From Thiomicrorhabdus sp033238645 (GTDB lineage Bacteria; Pseudomonadota; Gammaproteobacteria; Thiomicrospirales; Thiomicrospiraceae), in the NCBI GenBank assembly GCA_033238645.1, contig BQXR01000002.1, positions 186,001-250,000 of the forward strand: 64,000 bases of DNA. Reading direction: 5' to 3'. The position numbers were made by a program, and so were the translations under genes. This document shows positions 37,942-47,002 of this stretch, one piece after another. How positions within the stretch are numbered: the first letter of the stretch is position 1; the number at the start of each line of letters is the position of its first letter. The notes beneath the pieces are model-generated. The model made no database searches. It had not been told where the DNA came from and was given only the letters and a program-made list of their open reading frames with translations.

Positions 37942-38256
37942 GAGGTCTCCTGTAAAAGAATGTGAGAGGTTTTATTCAAATGCTGTCAAGGTGATAAGAT
38001 TCTTATGACATTGATAGCGAGTGCTTTATATTCAGTTTTCTTGTTAAATTAGTGTACCTGAAGAGCCACTATTTTTTAAGTAATTTTAGGGGTTGTCCTA
38101 GATAACTAGTTAAGATCCTTTCTAACCCATTGATTTAAAAGTTTAATTTGTTCTTTTGGATCACGGTGGTTAAATCACCATTTATACTTCTTTTAAAGAG
38201 GTACAGAATTGATTAATAAGAGGCGTTTCGTATGGTTTTGGTGAGTTTGCTCAGAA

Positions 38257-38290
38257 TTGTACCCTAAAGGGCATAAAAGCAGGAGGGGGG
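38257..38290 (+). repeat. 33-bp hairpin/G-tract repeat, copy 1
   Basis: TTGTACCCTAAAGGGCATAA followed by AAGCAGGA and six Gs. It is 53 bp beyond the stop of the 38343 gene. The TACCC and GGG(T/C)A halves can form a small stem. Confidence 0.75.
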
Positions 38291-38342
38291 TAACTAAGCC
38301 AACACTAAACGATTGGCTTACTTTTTTATTCTAAAGAGAGGC

Positions 38343-38732
38343 TTACTTAGCTTTTTCTGGCTGCTTAATCTCATTAGAGTGACGCATTAAAAATATCTCT
38401 GAAACTTGAGAGTTAATCGCGGCCATCTCAGCACACTCTTTTTTACCACCTTTAAAAACATAACCTTGGTTTTTAAGTTTATTTAAAACAGTGATTGTTT
38501 TAATGCCTTTTAAAATATTACTTTTATGTAATGGAATACAGATACCTTGAGTCACTATCTTACGATAGAGCGTATTGTTCACTGTTGCTTGCTCAGTAAT
38601 TACTTGAAGATCTCCCGCATTATCAGTAACCGTAAGTGGCTGAAACTTAGTTAAAGCGGTTTTAATTGGGCCAATATTACTGGCAGAACCAAGTGTTGGG
38701 ACGAGGGCTAATAGAAGTAATAATTTTTTCAT
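38343..38732 (-). CDS. Small exported protein of unknown function
   Basis: 129 residues starting MKKLLLLLALVPTLGSA, a clear signal peptide. The mature part contains two cysteines (GICIP and KKECAE), which could form a disulfide in the periplasm. The ATG at 38732 has AAGGA ten bases upstream, better than the in-frame TTG at 38741. No family is recognised. Confidence 0.65.
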   Translation of the reverse strand: MKKLLLLLALVPTLGSASNIGPIKTALTKFQPLTVTDNAGDLQVITEQATVNNTLYRKIVTQGICIPLHKSNILKGIKTITVLNKLKNQGYVFKGGKKECAEMAAINSQVSEIFLMRHSNEIKQPEKAK

Positions 38733-39028
38733 GCGATACAATTCCTTTTGACTGTTTGAGGCATCTTAATGAGTTGAGTTTATTATACAGACACTGCGTT
38801 GAAGATTGTTTTTCAGCTGAGCTTATTAATACCTGTTTACAGAACTAATGGCAAAATAATTGCGCTAGGTCTATTTATCGACGGTATTTCATCAATGGCA
38901 AGCCTTATACTCAATTTATACACTTCAATTTGCATCAAAGAGGCTAGGCTTATCGCCCCTTCAAAGATAAGTTTGATACCCTGTAATAGGCAAGATTAGT
39001 ATAGGGCTGTGATGAGTGAAGAGAGGGA

Positions 39029-39364
39029 TTAAGAAGCAATTTTCTTACACTCTTTCTGGTAGTCTTTACAAACATCAATACAGATTTTCGCTAAAGCGAC
39101 TAAGTATTTAGATTGATAGGTTGCCAGCTTAGACAAAGTGGTACACATCGGTCACATCTCTGTGACAGTTTCAAGGCACTTCGCCATATTTGTATCACTA
39201 TCTTTAATCGGCATAATACAGTGGCCCTAATAGGCTTCTCCTGTCTTAATACTGTGCATTGCCATATTAATACCTGTTGATGTACAGGCTCCTTCATCAT
39301 CTTCTATTTTATTGACTAGCTGGCCTTTGAGAGAGAAAATATTTGTTGGGAGGTTAGTGCTCAT
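39029..39364 (-). pseudogene. Decayed copper-storage-like (Csp) four-helix protein gene
   Basis: The minus strand from ATG at 39364 to TAA at 39029 reads as one 112-codon frame interrupted by an amber codon (after KTGEAY) and an opal codon (after ETVTEM). The C-terminal half has Cys/Met-rich helices typical of four-helix copper-storage or DUF326-like proteins: HCIMPIKDSDTNMAKCLETV, then MCTTLSK and AKICIDVCKDYQKECKK, with cysteines spaced along one face. Csp proteins bind many Cu(I) ions. Because the two stops are of different kinds, recoding is unlikely and the gene is probably dead. The flanks 38742-39028 and 39365-39513 show nothing further. Confidence 0.6.
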
Positions 39365-39513
39365 AATGACCTGCTGTATATAAACAGGTAAGAGGCTCTA
39401 TATTTCAATAGATTAGATGAAACCTAACGTCCTTTTTTACTCAATAAAGTGGAGAAGAGCCTAATGTTTATTATTTTTAGATGCCACTGATAAGTGATAG
39501 ATTATTGTTTAAT

Positions 39514-40296
39514 TTACTCGGGTGTACTTTTATTATCCGCTTGCTTACAGACCATCTCATGCTCTTCACTATTGCGTACACTTGATAGTGCAGAGGCAAT
39601 AATTCCTGTCGGGATCGCTACAATTCCCAAACCAAGCATTAACATAAAGAAAGTAAAGATTCGGCCACCATCAGTAACAGGGTAGATATCACCATAACCA
39701 ACGGTGGTTAAAGTGACGACAGACCACCATAAACTATCAAAAATAGATCTGAAGTTTTCAGGTTGTGCAACGTGTTCAAAGTGGTAAATGCCCATCGCAG
39801 AGAGGTAGAGTAGCATTAGGGTAACAATGCTAAAGAGCATTAACTCCTCTTTTACTAGATAGATTGCTCGGCTGATTCTAACTAAAGCCTGGTTATATCT
39901 CACTAACTTCAAAATACGTAACAATCTGAGTAAACGCAGCATCTTTAAGGCTTGTAAGCTGACTGTTGTGGTGAGGTAAAAAGGCAGAATAGACAGTAGA
40001 TCAATTAAGCCATAAAAGCTAAAGATATAGGTGAGTTTTTTATCCGTTAAGACAATGCGTAAAATATACTCAATAGTGAACACCACTACAACAAAGATCT
40101 CAATACCTCGTAGTAGTCGATAAAGCTCTGGCGATAGATCAGGCAGGGTTTCAATGGAGAAGGCAATCAGAGAGATAATGATCAATATCTGAATAAAGAT
40201 ATCAAACTGTCTGCCTCTTTTACTCTCTGAGCAGAGCACAATCTCTCTTAATTGTTCCATAGTGATGTTATCTTTTGGCAGTCTATAAAGCAGCAT
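39514..40296 (-). CDS. Voltage-gated-type potassium channel
   Basis: 260-residue six-helix ion channel. S4-like voltage sensor with regularly spaced Arg/Lys (LKMLRLLRLLRILKLVRY, about residues 113-130), pore helix and K+ selectivity filter TTVGYGDIYPVT, then S6 (FFMLMLGLGIVAIPTGIIAS). The cytoplasmic tail is short, with no RCK domain. Located in the inner membrane; regulation is unknown. It is a single gene. Confidence 0.92.
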   Translation of the reverse strand: MLLYRLPKDNITMEQLREIVLCSESKRGRQFDIFIQILIIISLIAFSIETLPDLSPELYRLLRGIEIFVVVVFTIEYILRIVLTDKKLTYIFSFYGLIDLLSILPFYLTTTVSLQALKMLRLLRLLRILKLVRYNQALVRISRAIYLVKEELMLFSIVTLMLLYLSAMGIYHFEHVAQPENFRSIFDSLWWSVVTLTTVGYGDIYPVTDGGRIFTFFMLMLGLGIVAIPTGIIASALSSVRNSEEHEMVCKQADNKSTPE

Positions 40297-40435
40297 AACT
40301 TAGCATACTTAAACGTGAGTTTCTGCCTAATATTGAGACTACAGCAAAGAGCAGCTGATTAAATTTAAATGATTAGAACTGTCTAAAAGTAACTACAAGA
40401 GCCGTAGTGGTGACTTGACCTTAACGTGCGCCCAG

Positions 40436-40966
40436 TTAAATAACTTCAGCAATGGTTTCAATGCTGGATATATAGGCTTGCACTAACTGATTACGATTGC
40501 TTTCTGCAGTTGCCAAGTCAGTATCATTATCAATAAAAAATGGCTCAGCGATTATGCAAGGTGCCTGGGTGGTTTTTAATAGAAATCCGCCACGATCTTC
40601 AGCTGACTTAGGTTTGATTCCTCTGTCTTTTAAGCCTAGAGCATCTACTAGGTTGTTATTCAAAATCTCCGCAATCAACTTACCCTTAACAGATCTATGA
40701 TAGTAGAGGGTCTCTGTACCAGAGGCCTGCTCATTAAACGCATTGCAGTGCAGGCTAATAATAAAGTCCGGTGCAAGCTGGTTAAGATCTTCAGGAAGGC
40801 TATTATAAGTTCGGCGATAAACACGTTGTACGTGTACAGTACCAGCCGACTCCTCAATTTGCTGAGCAAGCGCATCGTTAAACTCAAACTCACTTAAAGC
40901 GCTGGCTTTATTGGATGCGCCAGGTGAGGTTTTTTTGTGGCCAATGACCAGTGCACATAGTTTCAT
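40436..40966 (-). CDS. N-acetylmuramoyl-L-alanine amidase (Amidase_3)
   Basis: 176 residues of a zinc amidase that cuts the MurNAc-L-Ala bond of peptidoglycan. Zn ligands are likely His in LVIGHKKTSPGA, Glu in SEFEFND and His in ISLHCNAFN, with the catalytic Glu in IAEPFFIDN. The ATG at 40966 has GGAG eight bases upstream; upstream in-frame codons are not needed. There is no signal peptide, so it is the catalytic domain only, resembling phage or tailored lysis-type amidases as much as AmiC. It may act with another export route or as a prophage remnant (inference). Confidence 0.85.
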   Translation of the reverse strand: MKLCALVIGHKKTSPGASNKASALSEFEFNDALAQQIEESAGTVHVQRVYRRTYNSLPEDLNQLAPDFIISLHCNAFNEQASGTETLYYHRSVKGKLIAEILNNNLVDALGLKDRGIKPKSAEDRGGFLLKTTQAPCIIAEPFFIDNDTDLATAESNRNQLVQAYISSIETIAEVI

Positions 40967-41173
40967 TTTTTTCTCCAGGTTGTCTCTAGAATAGGTAAAA
41001 ATGGCATACATACTTTAAGTGTGTATAAGCTAATACGTATTTATTCAAATATTATAGGTCTTTCAATACAAAATATAGGGGTATTTGGGCATGAAAGCCC
41101 GTTAAATCAAGGCTTAGCAACCTAAAAGAGAGGATTTAACAAAGTATTTGTAATCAATAAGCTAAAAACAGCC

Positions 41174-41182
41174 TGTGGATAA
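41174..41182 (-). promoter_or_regulatory. Single DnaA box
   Basis: TGTGGATAA is an exact complement of the DnaA box consensus, in the gap between the amidase gene and the IS30 element. The 41012-41282 gap also holds the 33-bp repeat (41215) and a C8 tract; no gene is seen. Confidence 0.35.
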
Positions 41183-41214
41183 CTTTGTATAAAAAGAATA
41201 AGTTGGTTGAACCA

Positions 41215-41266
41215 TTTTGTAGCCTCAAGGGGCACTAGAGCAAGAGGGAAGGTAATATCCCCCCCC
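41215..41266. repeat. 33-bp repeat (variant) plus C8 motif
   Basis: TTTTGTAGCCTCAAGGGGCA and AGAGCAAGAGGG form a variant of the 33-bp repeat. It is followed by CCCCCCCCTATTCAAAATAT, an inverted G-tract motif ending 16 bp before the IS30 left end. Confidence 0.6.
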
Positions 41267-41282
41267 TATTCAAAATATAAAA

Positions 41283-42376
41283 TGGTGAATTCAAATTAGA
41301 AGTGCAACAGAAGGGAATAAAGCAGACAACGTAAGAAACTGATAAATTTAAATTACCACAATTTAATAATCAGGAGATCCTACGATGCCTTATGTCCATT
41401 TAACCCGAAATGAACGCTATTGTATAGCTCATATGTATTGCGCCAGTTACTCTATTCGTCTAATAGCAAAACGCCTAAATAGATCACCTAGTACGATTAG
41501 CCGAGAGCTAAGACGTAACAAAGGAAAGCTCAGTCCATATTGGTATGACTGGGCGCAAGGCTATTGTGACAAGCGAAAGTCTGCCAGTAGATCAGGTAAA
41601 CGAAAGTCTAATCCTAAGCTATATAACCTTGTCACTAAATACATCCAAGAAGGCATTTCTCCTGAACTAATTTCAGGACGTTTAAAGCGTGATTTTAGAT
41701 CAATGAAAATGCGTGTTAGTCATGAGGCTATCTATCAATGGATATTCCAAGATGCCCTAAATGGCGGCAGCTTATATAAGAGCTTAGTTCGGCATCATAA
41801 GAACCGAAGAAAGCAACGTCGAAGTCTTAGACGTCGGTTATTTGAAGGGCGTATCTCAATATCTGAAAGACCAAAGATTGTTGCTGATAAGGTACGTATC
41901 GGTGACTGGGAAAGTGATTCAGTAGAGGGTGCTAAATCAAAAGGCGCTTTAGCAACGCACGTTGAAAGAAAGAGTCGTTACTTGGTTGCTGGAAAATTAG
42001 CCAACAAAACATCTGATACTTTTATGTCAGTTAGCATTGCTCTGTTTGAAGGTTTCAACCCGAAACATATCAACACATTTACAGTAGATAATGGAAGTGA
42101 GTTTGCACGATTTAAAAAACTCGAGCAAGCTACAGATAGCAAAGTCTATTTTGCAGACCCTTACTCACCATGGCAGCGTGGGCTGAATGAAAATACAAAC
42201 GGTTTATTACGACGTTATTTTCCCAAAGGTTGCAACTTTCACGAGATCAGTGATGCTAGAATTCAAGAAGTGGTTGAAAAATTAAATCATCGACCAAGAA
42301 AATGTTTAAATTTCAGAACACCTTACGAAGTCTTCTTTAAAACCAAGACTGTTGCACTTCAATGTTGAATTCACCA
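41283..42376 (+). mobile_element. IS30-family insertion sequence
   Basis: 1094-bp element with 27-bp imperfect terminal inverted repeats: left 41283-41309 begins TGGTGAATTCAAATTAGAAG, and right 42350-42376 ends TGTTGAATTCACCA. It contains one intact transposase gene whose stop lies inside the right repeat. Clear target duplication is not visible (flanks AAA and ATT). Confidence 0.95.
41385..42368 (+). CDS. IS30-family transposase
   Basis: 327-residue DDE transposase. N-terminal helix-turn-helix typical of IS30 (YCIAHMYCASYSIRLIAKRL, RSPSTISRELRRN). Catalytic residues: Asp in GDWESDSVEG, Asp in TVDNGSEFA and Glu in WQRGLNENTNGLLRRYFPKG, the canonical IS30 motif. Ribosome site AGGAG is six bases before the ATG. 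It appears complete and potentially active. Confidence 0.96.
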   Translation: MPYVHLTRNERYCIAHMYCASYSIRLIAKRLNRSPSTISRELRRNKGKLSPYWYDWAQGYCDKRKSASRSGKRKSNPKLYNLVTKYIQEGISPELISGRLKRDFRSMKMRVSHEAIYQWIFQDALNGGSLYKSLVRHHKNRRKQRRSLRRRLFEGRISISERPKIVADKVRIGDWESDSVEGAKSKGALATHVERKSRYLVAGKLANKTSDTFMSVSIALFEGFNPKHINTFTVDNGSEFARFKKLEQATDSKVYFADPYSPWQRGLNENTNGLLRRYFPKGCNFHEISDARIQEVVEKLNHRPRKCLNFRTPYEVFFKTKTVALQC

Positions 42377-42445
42377 ATTGATTTCAATCAGCAGAAAGAG
42401 GGCATTAATTTGGCTAAAAAGTCTCCAAGAGTGACTAAATCAGTT

Positions 42446-42775
42446 TTACTGATTCATATCGCCTCTTCTGAAAGCTTTCATGGTTGCGGCATAGATACCC
42501 GCTGCCACCACCACAATAGAACCATAATAGGCAACATCAGCAGGCACCGCTTGTAAGGTAAAGTCACCAACCATCCAAGAGACTGCTGAGACAATCATCC
42601 AGGAGATTAGAGTACTCATAAAAGTGAAAACACCATAGATGTTCATCTTCTGTCCTGAGCTCATTGACGACCACTCTTGACCATTAAATACCACCAAGGC
42701 AGTACCACATTCAGGGCATTTTTTTTCAGAGCTTTTTAAGCTAGCTTGACATTGTGGGCAGCTGATCGTGGGCAT
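42446..42775 (-). CDS. Zinc-ribbon membrane protein of unknown function
   Basis: 109 residues. Four cysteines in two CxxC knuckles (Cys6/Cys9, Cys20/Cys23: CPQC...CPEC) make an N-terminal zinc ribbon, followed by two membrane helices (about residues 47-68 and 82-99) and a basic tail. Such small zinc-ribbon membrane proteins are common and uncharacterised. It lies just beyond the IS30 right end; the IS does not interrupt it. Confidence 0.75.
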   Translation of the reverse strand: MPTISCPQCQASLKSSEKKCPECGTALVVFNGQEWSSMSSGQKMNIYGVFTFMSTLISWMIVSAVSWMVGDFTLQAVPADVAYYGSIVVVAAGIYAATMKAFRRGDMNQ

Positions 42776-42961
42776 AGGGTTTGGCCTTTACTATTACAAG
42801 TAGAGTTAATGGGCGGGTATTTTACCCTTAAACCTCTAAAAAGTAAGCAGGATTTATGTCTGCGTATTGTTTTTATAAATAAGGGTTTAAAAGAAGAATC
42901 TAGTTTAAAAAACCATCAAAGGTGCTATTATTTGTAGCAACTATTTATAAGGATTATGGCC

Positions 42962-43543
42962 ATGTTCAAAAGACTCTTCTCTATTGTAGTCCTATCAATC
43001 TTATCAGCTTTATCAATAAGTGCTCAAGCCAGTCCGTTCTCTTATCAGGAGTTTACTCTAGGCAGTGAAGCGGTGAGTATTACAGGTTCAACAGGAACAC
43101 TAAATGCCTTTGGTATTGGTGCTACCTTTCCGATTAGAGAGCAGATTTTTATCACGGCTCGTTATGCTACAGGGAGTGGCACTATCGATGCTCTTGAGAT
43201 GAAAGTAAATGGCACAGCCTTGGGGATGGGTGCACAGCTACGTATTGCAGAAAGTACCGATCTTGTTGCTGGAGGTTATCTGTCAACAGGGAGTCAGGGC
43301 TTATCTGCTGGGGGCATGTCTACTTCAGTCAGTTCTGTATCAGAGACTTTATATGTTGGTTTTAGAACTTTAGTCACTCAGATGGTAGAGTTAAATGGTT
43401 ACTATCATCTGTCGAGAACGGGTAATAGTAGTAGCCAGATTGGCGGAAGGTATTACTTTAATAATGGATTTGGCATAACTGCGGGTGTTGCCACTAGTGA
43501 TACTGTGCAATCAGGTGCTTTAGGCATAGTGGTCGCCTATTAA
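42962..43543 (+). CDS. Probable small outer-membrane beta-barrel protein
   Basis: 193 residues with a signal peptide (FSIVVLSILSALSISAQA, cleaved near residue 23), followed by about eight amphipathic strands with Gly/Ser/Thr turns (FITARYATGSGTID, LVAGGYLSTGS, LYVGFRT) and a C-terminal aromatic end (GIVVAY), as in eight-stranded barrels. The ATG at 42962 is eight bases after AAGGA; the ATG six bases earlier would be too close to it. A hairpin terminator follows. Its function is unknown. Confidence 0.65.
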   Translation: MFKRLFSIVVLSILSALSISAQASPFSYQEFTLGSEAVSITGSTGTLNAFGIGATFPIREQIFITARYATGSGTIDALEMKVNGTALGMGAQLRIAESTDLVAGGYLSTGSQGLSAGGMSTSVSSVSETLYVGFRTLVTQMVELNGYYHLSRTGNSSSQIGGRYYFNNGFGITAGVATSDTVQSGALGIVVAY

Positions 43544-43571
43544 GCATGATCCGTTTTACTAAATTTTATAG

Positions 43572-43594
43572 ACCCGTTTTAAGCGGGTTTTTTA
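43572..43594 (+). terminator. Terminator after the beta-barrel gene
   Basis: ACCCG and CGGGT form a stem with loop TTTTAAG, followed by TTTTTATT; shared space with the convergent lipoprotein gene. Confidence 0.75.
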
Positions 43595-43624
43595 TTGCCT
43601 AATAACTCTGAATTGCTAGTAACT

Positions 43625-44593
43625 TTAAGGGGGTGAATTTGATGCCTTGAGCAAATCGATCTGTTGTAAATCTTCTAAAAAAGTCACAATCATCTGAGTA
43701 GGCACCTCAATGCTTTTTTGTTTAGCACCGTAAAAGTGAATCTCAAGCCCCTCCGTATACGTCTCTAATAAAGGCTTATTCAGTGAAATTTCTACTGTCT
43801 CGGTTAGAATACACTGGGTCAACTTAAGTGGGCAGTGTTCAACCATTGATATGTGGTTTAGCTGTAGTGGTTTGCCATCTTGATCGGTCACAGATCTAAT
43901 ATCTCCCCATAGCCCCTTAAAGTGCAGCTTGGCTAGCAGTCGTATATTGTGTATCTGCTTAGTTTCAGCATCGATAATCCCTTGCAGTAAAACTCCCTGA
44001 TAGCTTGGGCCATCTAAACGCCAGATATTCTCTTTGGCATTAAAGGTTCTCTTAGCCGTGAAAGGTTTTTCTAATAGAGCTTCTTCTCCTAAAAAAGCCA
44101 GTAGATCACGGTCACTGAGAGGAGAGTCATCAACCTTAAGTAGGTTCTTTTTTAGGGATGATTTATCAAACTTGTTGCCACTCGCATAATAGATATGACA
44201 GTTCTGAGTGATAACTTGAGTCGAGAGCGAGCGATCTCGTTGGTAGATCTTACCGAGATAGTCCTCGTTAACCATTCGTGCTTTTGCAAGAGAGGGTTTT
44301 CTCATCGCTAAGGTCTCATAGCTACTCACTCCCGTTTTAAGTACTTTAAAAGGTTGCTCAACCAAGTGTTGATACTGGTGTGATTCAAATTGGTTCTGGT
44401 GTCGAGCAGGATCATAAAAAAAGTAGCTAAAAATATTGTGTTGGCTGTTTGGGTTTATCACATAAGTAGGGCTAGGGATTAGATCAAATTGGCATCCAAG
44501 GATCTGCGCAGGGCTTGTGATCGGCTTAACCTCGCTAGAGGAACAACCCGACATCATATTTATCAAAATTAAAACAGCCAACAAACGATACAT
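43625..44593 (-). CDS. Lipoprotein of unknown function
   Basis: 322 residues starting MYRLLAVLILINMMSGCSSS, with lipobox MSGC, so it is lipid-anchored in the envelope. No domain is recognised; the sequence is mixed alpha/beta with scattered cysteines (NCHIYY, HCPLKLTQC). The ATG at 44593 gives the best signal peptide; an in-frame start four codons earlier exists. It is a single gene, convergent with 42962-43543. Confidence 0.7.
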   Translation of the reverse strand: MYRLLAVLILINMMSGCSSSEVKPITSPAQILGCQFDLIPSPTYVINPNSQHNIFSYFFYDPARHQNQFESHQYQHLVEQPFKVLKTGVSSYETLAMRKPSLAKARMVNEDYLGKIYQRDRSLSTQVITQNCHIYYASGNKFDKSSLKKNLLKVDDSPLSDRDLLAFLGEEALLEKPFTAKRTFNAKENIWRLDGPSYQGVLLQGIIDAETKQIHNIRLLAKLHFKGLWGDIRSVTDQDGKPLQLNHISMVEHCPLKLTQCILTETVEISLNKPLLETYTEGLEIHFYGAKQKSIEVPTQMIVTFLEDLQQIDLLKASNSPP

Positions 44594-44721
44594 AGTGCAG
44601 CTCAAAATTTTCTAAGAATAAATTCAAGTAGTAGTATACGTATATTTCCCTCTGTTTGTAGGGGCTTTGTGGTTATTAGTATTAAATAGCTTATTTTGGA
44701 GTGTTTCAAGTCACTATAAAT

Positions 44722-44748
44722 GACAAAGCCACCCGAAGGTGGCTTGTC
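44722..44748. repeat. Hairpin without T run
   Basis: AAGCCACC and GGTGGCTT flank a CGAA tetraloop, and GACA/TGTC extend the stem. It is between the lipoprotein and GNAT genes. It could be a transcript-end stabiliser of the minus-strand GNAT gene; there is no adjacent T tract. Confidence 0.55.
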
Positions 44749-44835
44749 TCCTTAAGAGCAAACAAGCTAAACTTGATGGTCAAAAGGGCTGTTCTTATCA
44801 TTTTATCTAAATTGGACATTGTGTACAAATTGTTA

Positions 44836-45318
44836 TTAAACGATATCAATCTTTAACTTTCGACCACCTGCGATTTCAAAATGATTTGTTTGATAGAAGT
44901 TAAGGGTTTTATCAAATGCTGGCAGCGGGGGTGTTGTTACCTCTAGTCGTTTCCAGCCTTTCTCTGCTGCAAACATAAACGCCTGTTTTAACAGTTGTTG
45001 TCCAATGTTTTGTGAGCGGCAACCAGGCCGAACATAGAGTTCAGGAATGGCTCCATAAGCCCCTTCTGCATAAAGTGCATAGCTTTCATATAAAGAGATA
45101 AAACCAATTGCATTTTGGTTGCTGCTATCCGTTGCGATAAAGACCCAATACTTACCATTCTCAATTAACTCTTTAGCGCGTAGCTCAGTTGCTGCCTGAT
45201 CATAATTGAATACCTTCTCATCAATGACATTCATAATCTCAGTCAGCAGCTCACCCACCATGATTGAAAGTTCGTGGTATTGGGCTTGGTTGATGGGGCT
45301 GATTTCGATGGTATTCAT
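44836..45318 (-). CDS. GNAT-family N-acetyltransferase
   Basis: 160-residue acetyl-CoA-dependent acetyltransferase. Motif A (ELYVRPGCRSQNIGQQLLKQ, with the pyrophosphate loop Q/R-x-x-G-x-G/A variant) is near residues 94-113, followed by WKRLEVTTPPLPAFDKTLNF and YQTNHFE. The substrate is unknown. It is a single gene next to the second palindromic element. Confidence 0.88.
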   Translation of the reverse strand: MNTIEISPINQAQYHELSIMVGELLTEIMNVIDEKVFNYDQAATELRAKELIENGKYWVFIATDSSNQNAIGFISLYESYALYAEGAYGAIPELYVRPGCRSQNIGQQLLKQAFMFAAEKGWKRLEVTTPPLPAFDKTLNFYQTNHFEIAGGRKLKIDIV

Positions 45319-45460
45319 TGTGTTTAGTGCTTTGAGTTGGGTTGATTGAGTTTAATATAAAAAGCAGTTTAGTTATATTGGTTTTGTTCACATACATAGG
45401 TAACAGATTATTGCAGATACATGGGTTACACTTTTGATTGAGGTTTGTTTTTTACATCTA

Positions 45461-46064
45461 GTCTGATGCGAGTTGAGAAGCCTTTCAAACTCAATGTTTC
45501 TTCTTTAATTCTTAACGATAGGCTTCCCGTGACTATTTTTGCTTGCCCAAAAATAGTAACCACAAAAAGGGCACCCTTCTGACGTAAGCGATTTCACTAA
45601 ACTCGATTACTAACATTTTTCAACTCGCTTACGCTCAGACAGTAAAAATGTTTTAACGCCCTCTTCGTTAAGTGAAAGTGCGCTCTCTTTCAGGAGGGGA
45701 CCCGTGGCGCTCTGCCTTAATATAGTATTTGTTATAAGCTTACCCCCCCCCTGCTCAAAATATTGAACTGAAAAAAACAGCACTGTTTTGATATCGTTTG
45801 GCATACGGAAGTATCAACAAACACCCTCTACCCTTAAAGAGAGATCGTGCAATTCCCTTAATGAAATGAACGGTTAAAAATTTGCACTGTTTGAGCGGAG
45901 CGAGTTGGCAAATTTCAGTGAATGAGTTTAGGGAATGCCGATTGAACGACCAGGGCTGCTTTTTTGGTTACTTTTTATGCAGTGATAAAAAGTCACGTGA
46001 GGCCATTAGGTGTAATTACAGAAGAACTACGAAGATCAAAAAGGCCTCTCAACGCTTATCAGAA
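45461..46064. repeat. 604-bp palindromic non-coding element, copy 2
   Basis: Same architecture as 1577-2183. Ends are TCTGATGCGAGTTGAGAAGC on the left and the complement of TCTGATAAGCGTTGAGAGGC on the right. The left arm hairpin has loop GCTTGCCC and the right arm hairpin loop TGCAGTGA, the reverse complement order of copy 1, while the core reads in the same direction as in copy 1. The core is therefore inverted relative to the arms. C9 plus TGCTCAAAATAT lies near the centre (45743). Nothing gene-like occurs in 45319-46142 besides this element, flanking IS-end-like ACATAGGTAAC words (45400-45432) and a hairpin at 46085. Confidence 0.85.
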
Positions 46065-46084
46065 GTAAGTTAAGCAGAATACAC

Positions 46085-46105
46085 TCCCTCGCATGGCAAG
46101 GGAAC
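46085..46105. repeat. GTTCCC-type hairpin beside element copy 2
   Basis: TCCCTCGC and GCAAGGGA flank ATG with one mismatch. Read on the minus strand it starts CGTTCCCTTGCC, resembling the hairpin at 1525, and it too lies between a gene stop and an element end. Confidence 0.55.
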
Positions 46106-46142
46106 GATTTAATAGCTTTAATTTAATATCTAGTGTTGAGTT

Positions 46143-46940
46143 TTATTTTGATAAATCGGTATTAATTAATCCGCCAATAACTTCGCCAATATATGAAAAC
46201 CCACTTCCTAGTAGATAAAGGGTAAAGGCAACAATTATTCCACCAATAATTGTTTGCATTAACCAATGAGTCTTGTCTTTGTTTGGACGAATGAATTGTA
46301 AGCTTGGAAATGTTGTATGGACTAAGTCATTTATTTTCTGGCTAATATACGTCCATGAATTTGAAAAAATTAGGATGACAAATAAGAAACTAATAATTAA
46401 TGAATTTTCGATATTTATATTTGGTGAAATTTTTACAGCGGCCCATAAGCTCAATAAAAATCCAAATATCACTCCAACAATTTGAATGGAAAAATGCATC
46501 CAATTACTACGAAAGATATAGCTTCTATTTTTAAAGTTTATCAAAACATCATGTATGGAGGAAAATGAAGCATCAACCCAGTCATTCTCATCTGAAGTAA
46601 CTGTTAAATTACTGCTATTTGGTTCTATTGAATCTAGTCTGAGCTCTATAAATGCGCCAATTGCTCTTGAACTTGTAATGCTTTCAGAGCTTTCGAGGGA
46701 AAATATAATTCGGTCTATTTTGCTTCCTTGATGGAAATGATGTAATAAATCTTCAAGGGTAAATACTCGATATCCTTTATTATCAAATCTTATGATGTAA
46801 CTAATAAGCATTTTTTTTGCTGCATCATTCTCTTTATTCATGAGCTCTATTTTAGTTTCTAAAATATTGCTTACTTGGGTTACCAATTCTTCTGTAATAG
46901 TAATGTTTTCAACTTTTTGATCTCTTAGAAAGTGAGCCAT
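46143..46940 (-). CDS. AT-rich membrane protein of unknown function
   Basis: 265 residues: a soluble N-terminal part (1-150) rich in Glu/Asn/Ser, then three or four hydrophobic helices (about residues 150-170, 180-197 and 235-257). No family is recognised. The gene is much more AT-rich than its neighbours, which suggests transfer. About 35 bases after its stop lie a GTTCCC hairpin and then the 604-bp element, the same order as at 636-2183. Fold-level similarity to the 636 gene was not evident by eye. Confidence 0.6.
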   Translation of the reverse strand: MAHFLRDQKVENITITEELVTQVSNILETKIELMNKENDAAKKMLISYIIRFDNKGYRVFTLEDLLHHFHQGSKIDRIIFSLESSESITSSRAIGAFIELRLDSIEPNSSNLTVTSDENDWVDASFSSIHDVLINFKNRSYIFRSNWMHFSIQIVGVIFGFLLSLWAAVKISPNINIENSLIISFLFVILIFSNSWTYISQKINDLVHTTFPSLQFIRPNKDKTHWLMQTIIGGIIVAFTLYLLGSGFSYIGEVIGGLINTDLSK

Positions 46941-47002
46941 TTTTGATCCTATAGAATTAATAACTTTTGTTAAATGTGAAAAATACTCTTTATGAGATAG
47001 TT

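Noticed and set aside
39029..39364. Selenocysteine or stop read-through in the Csp-like frame
   Set aside because: There are two different stops (TAG and TGA), no SECIS-like hairpin was seen after the TGA, and the expected residues there are not specifically Cys.
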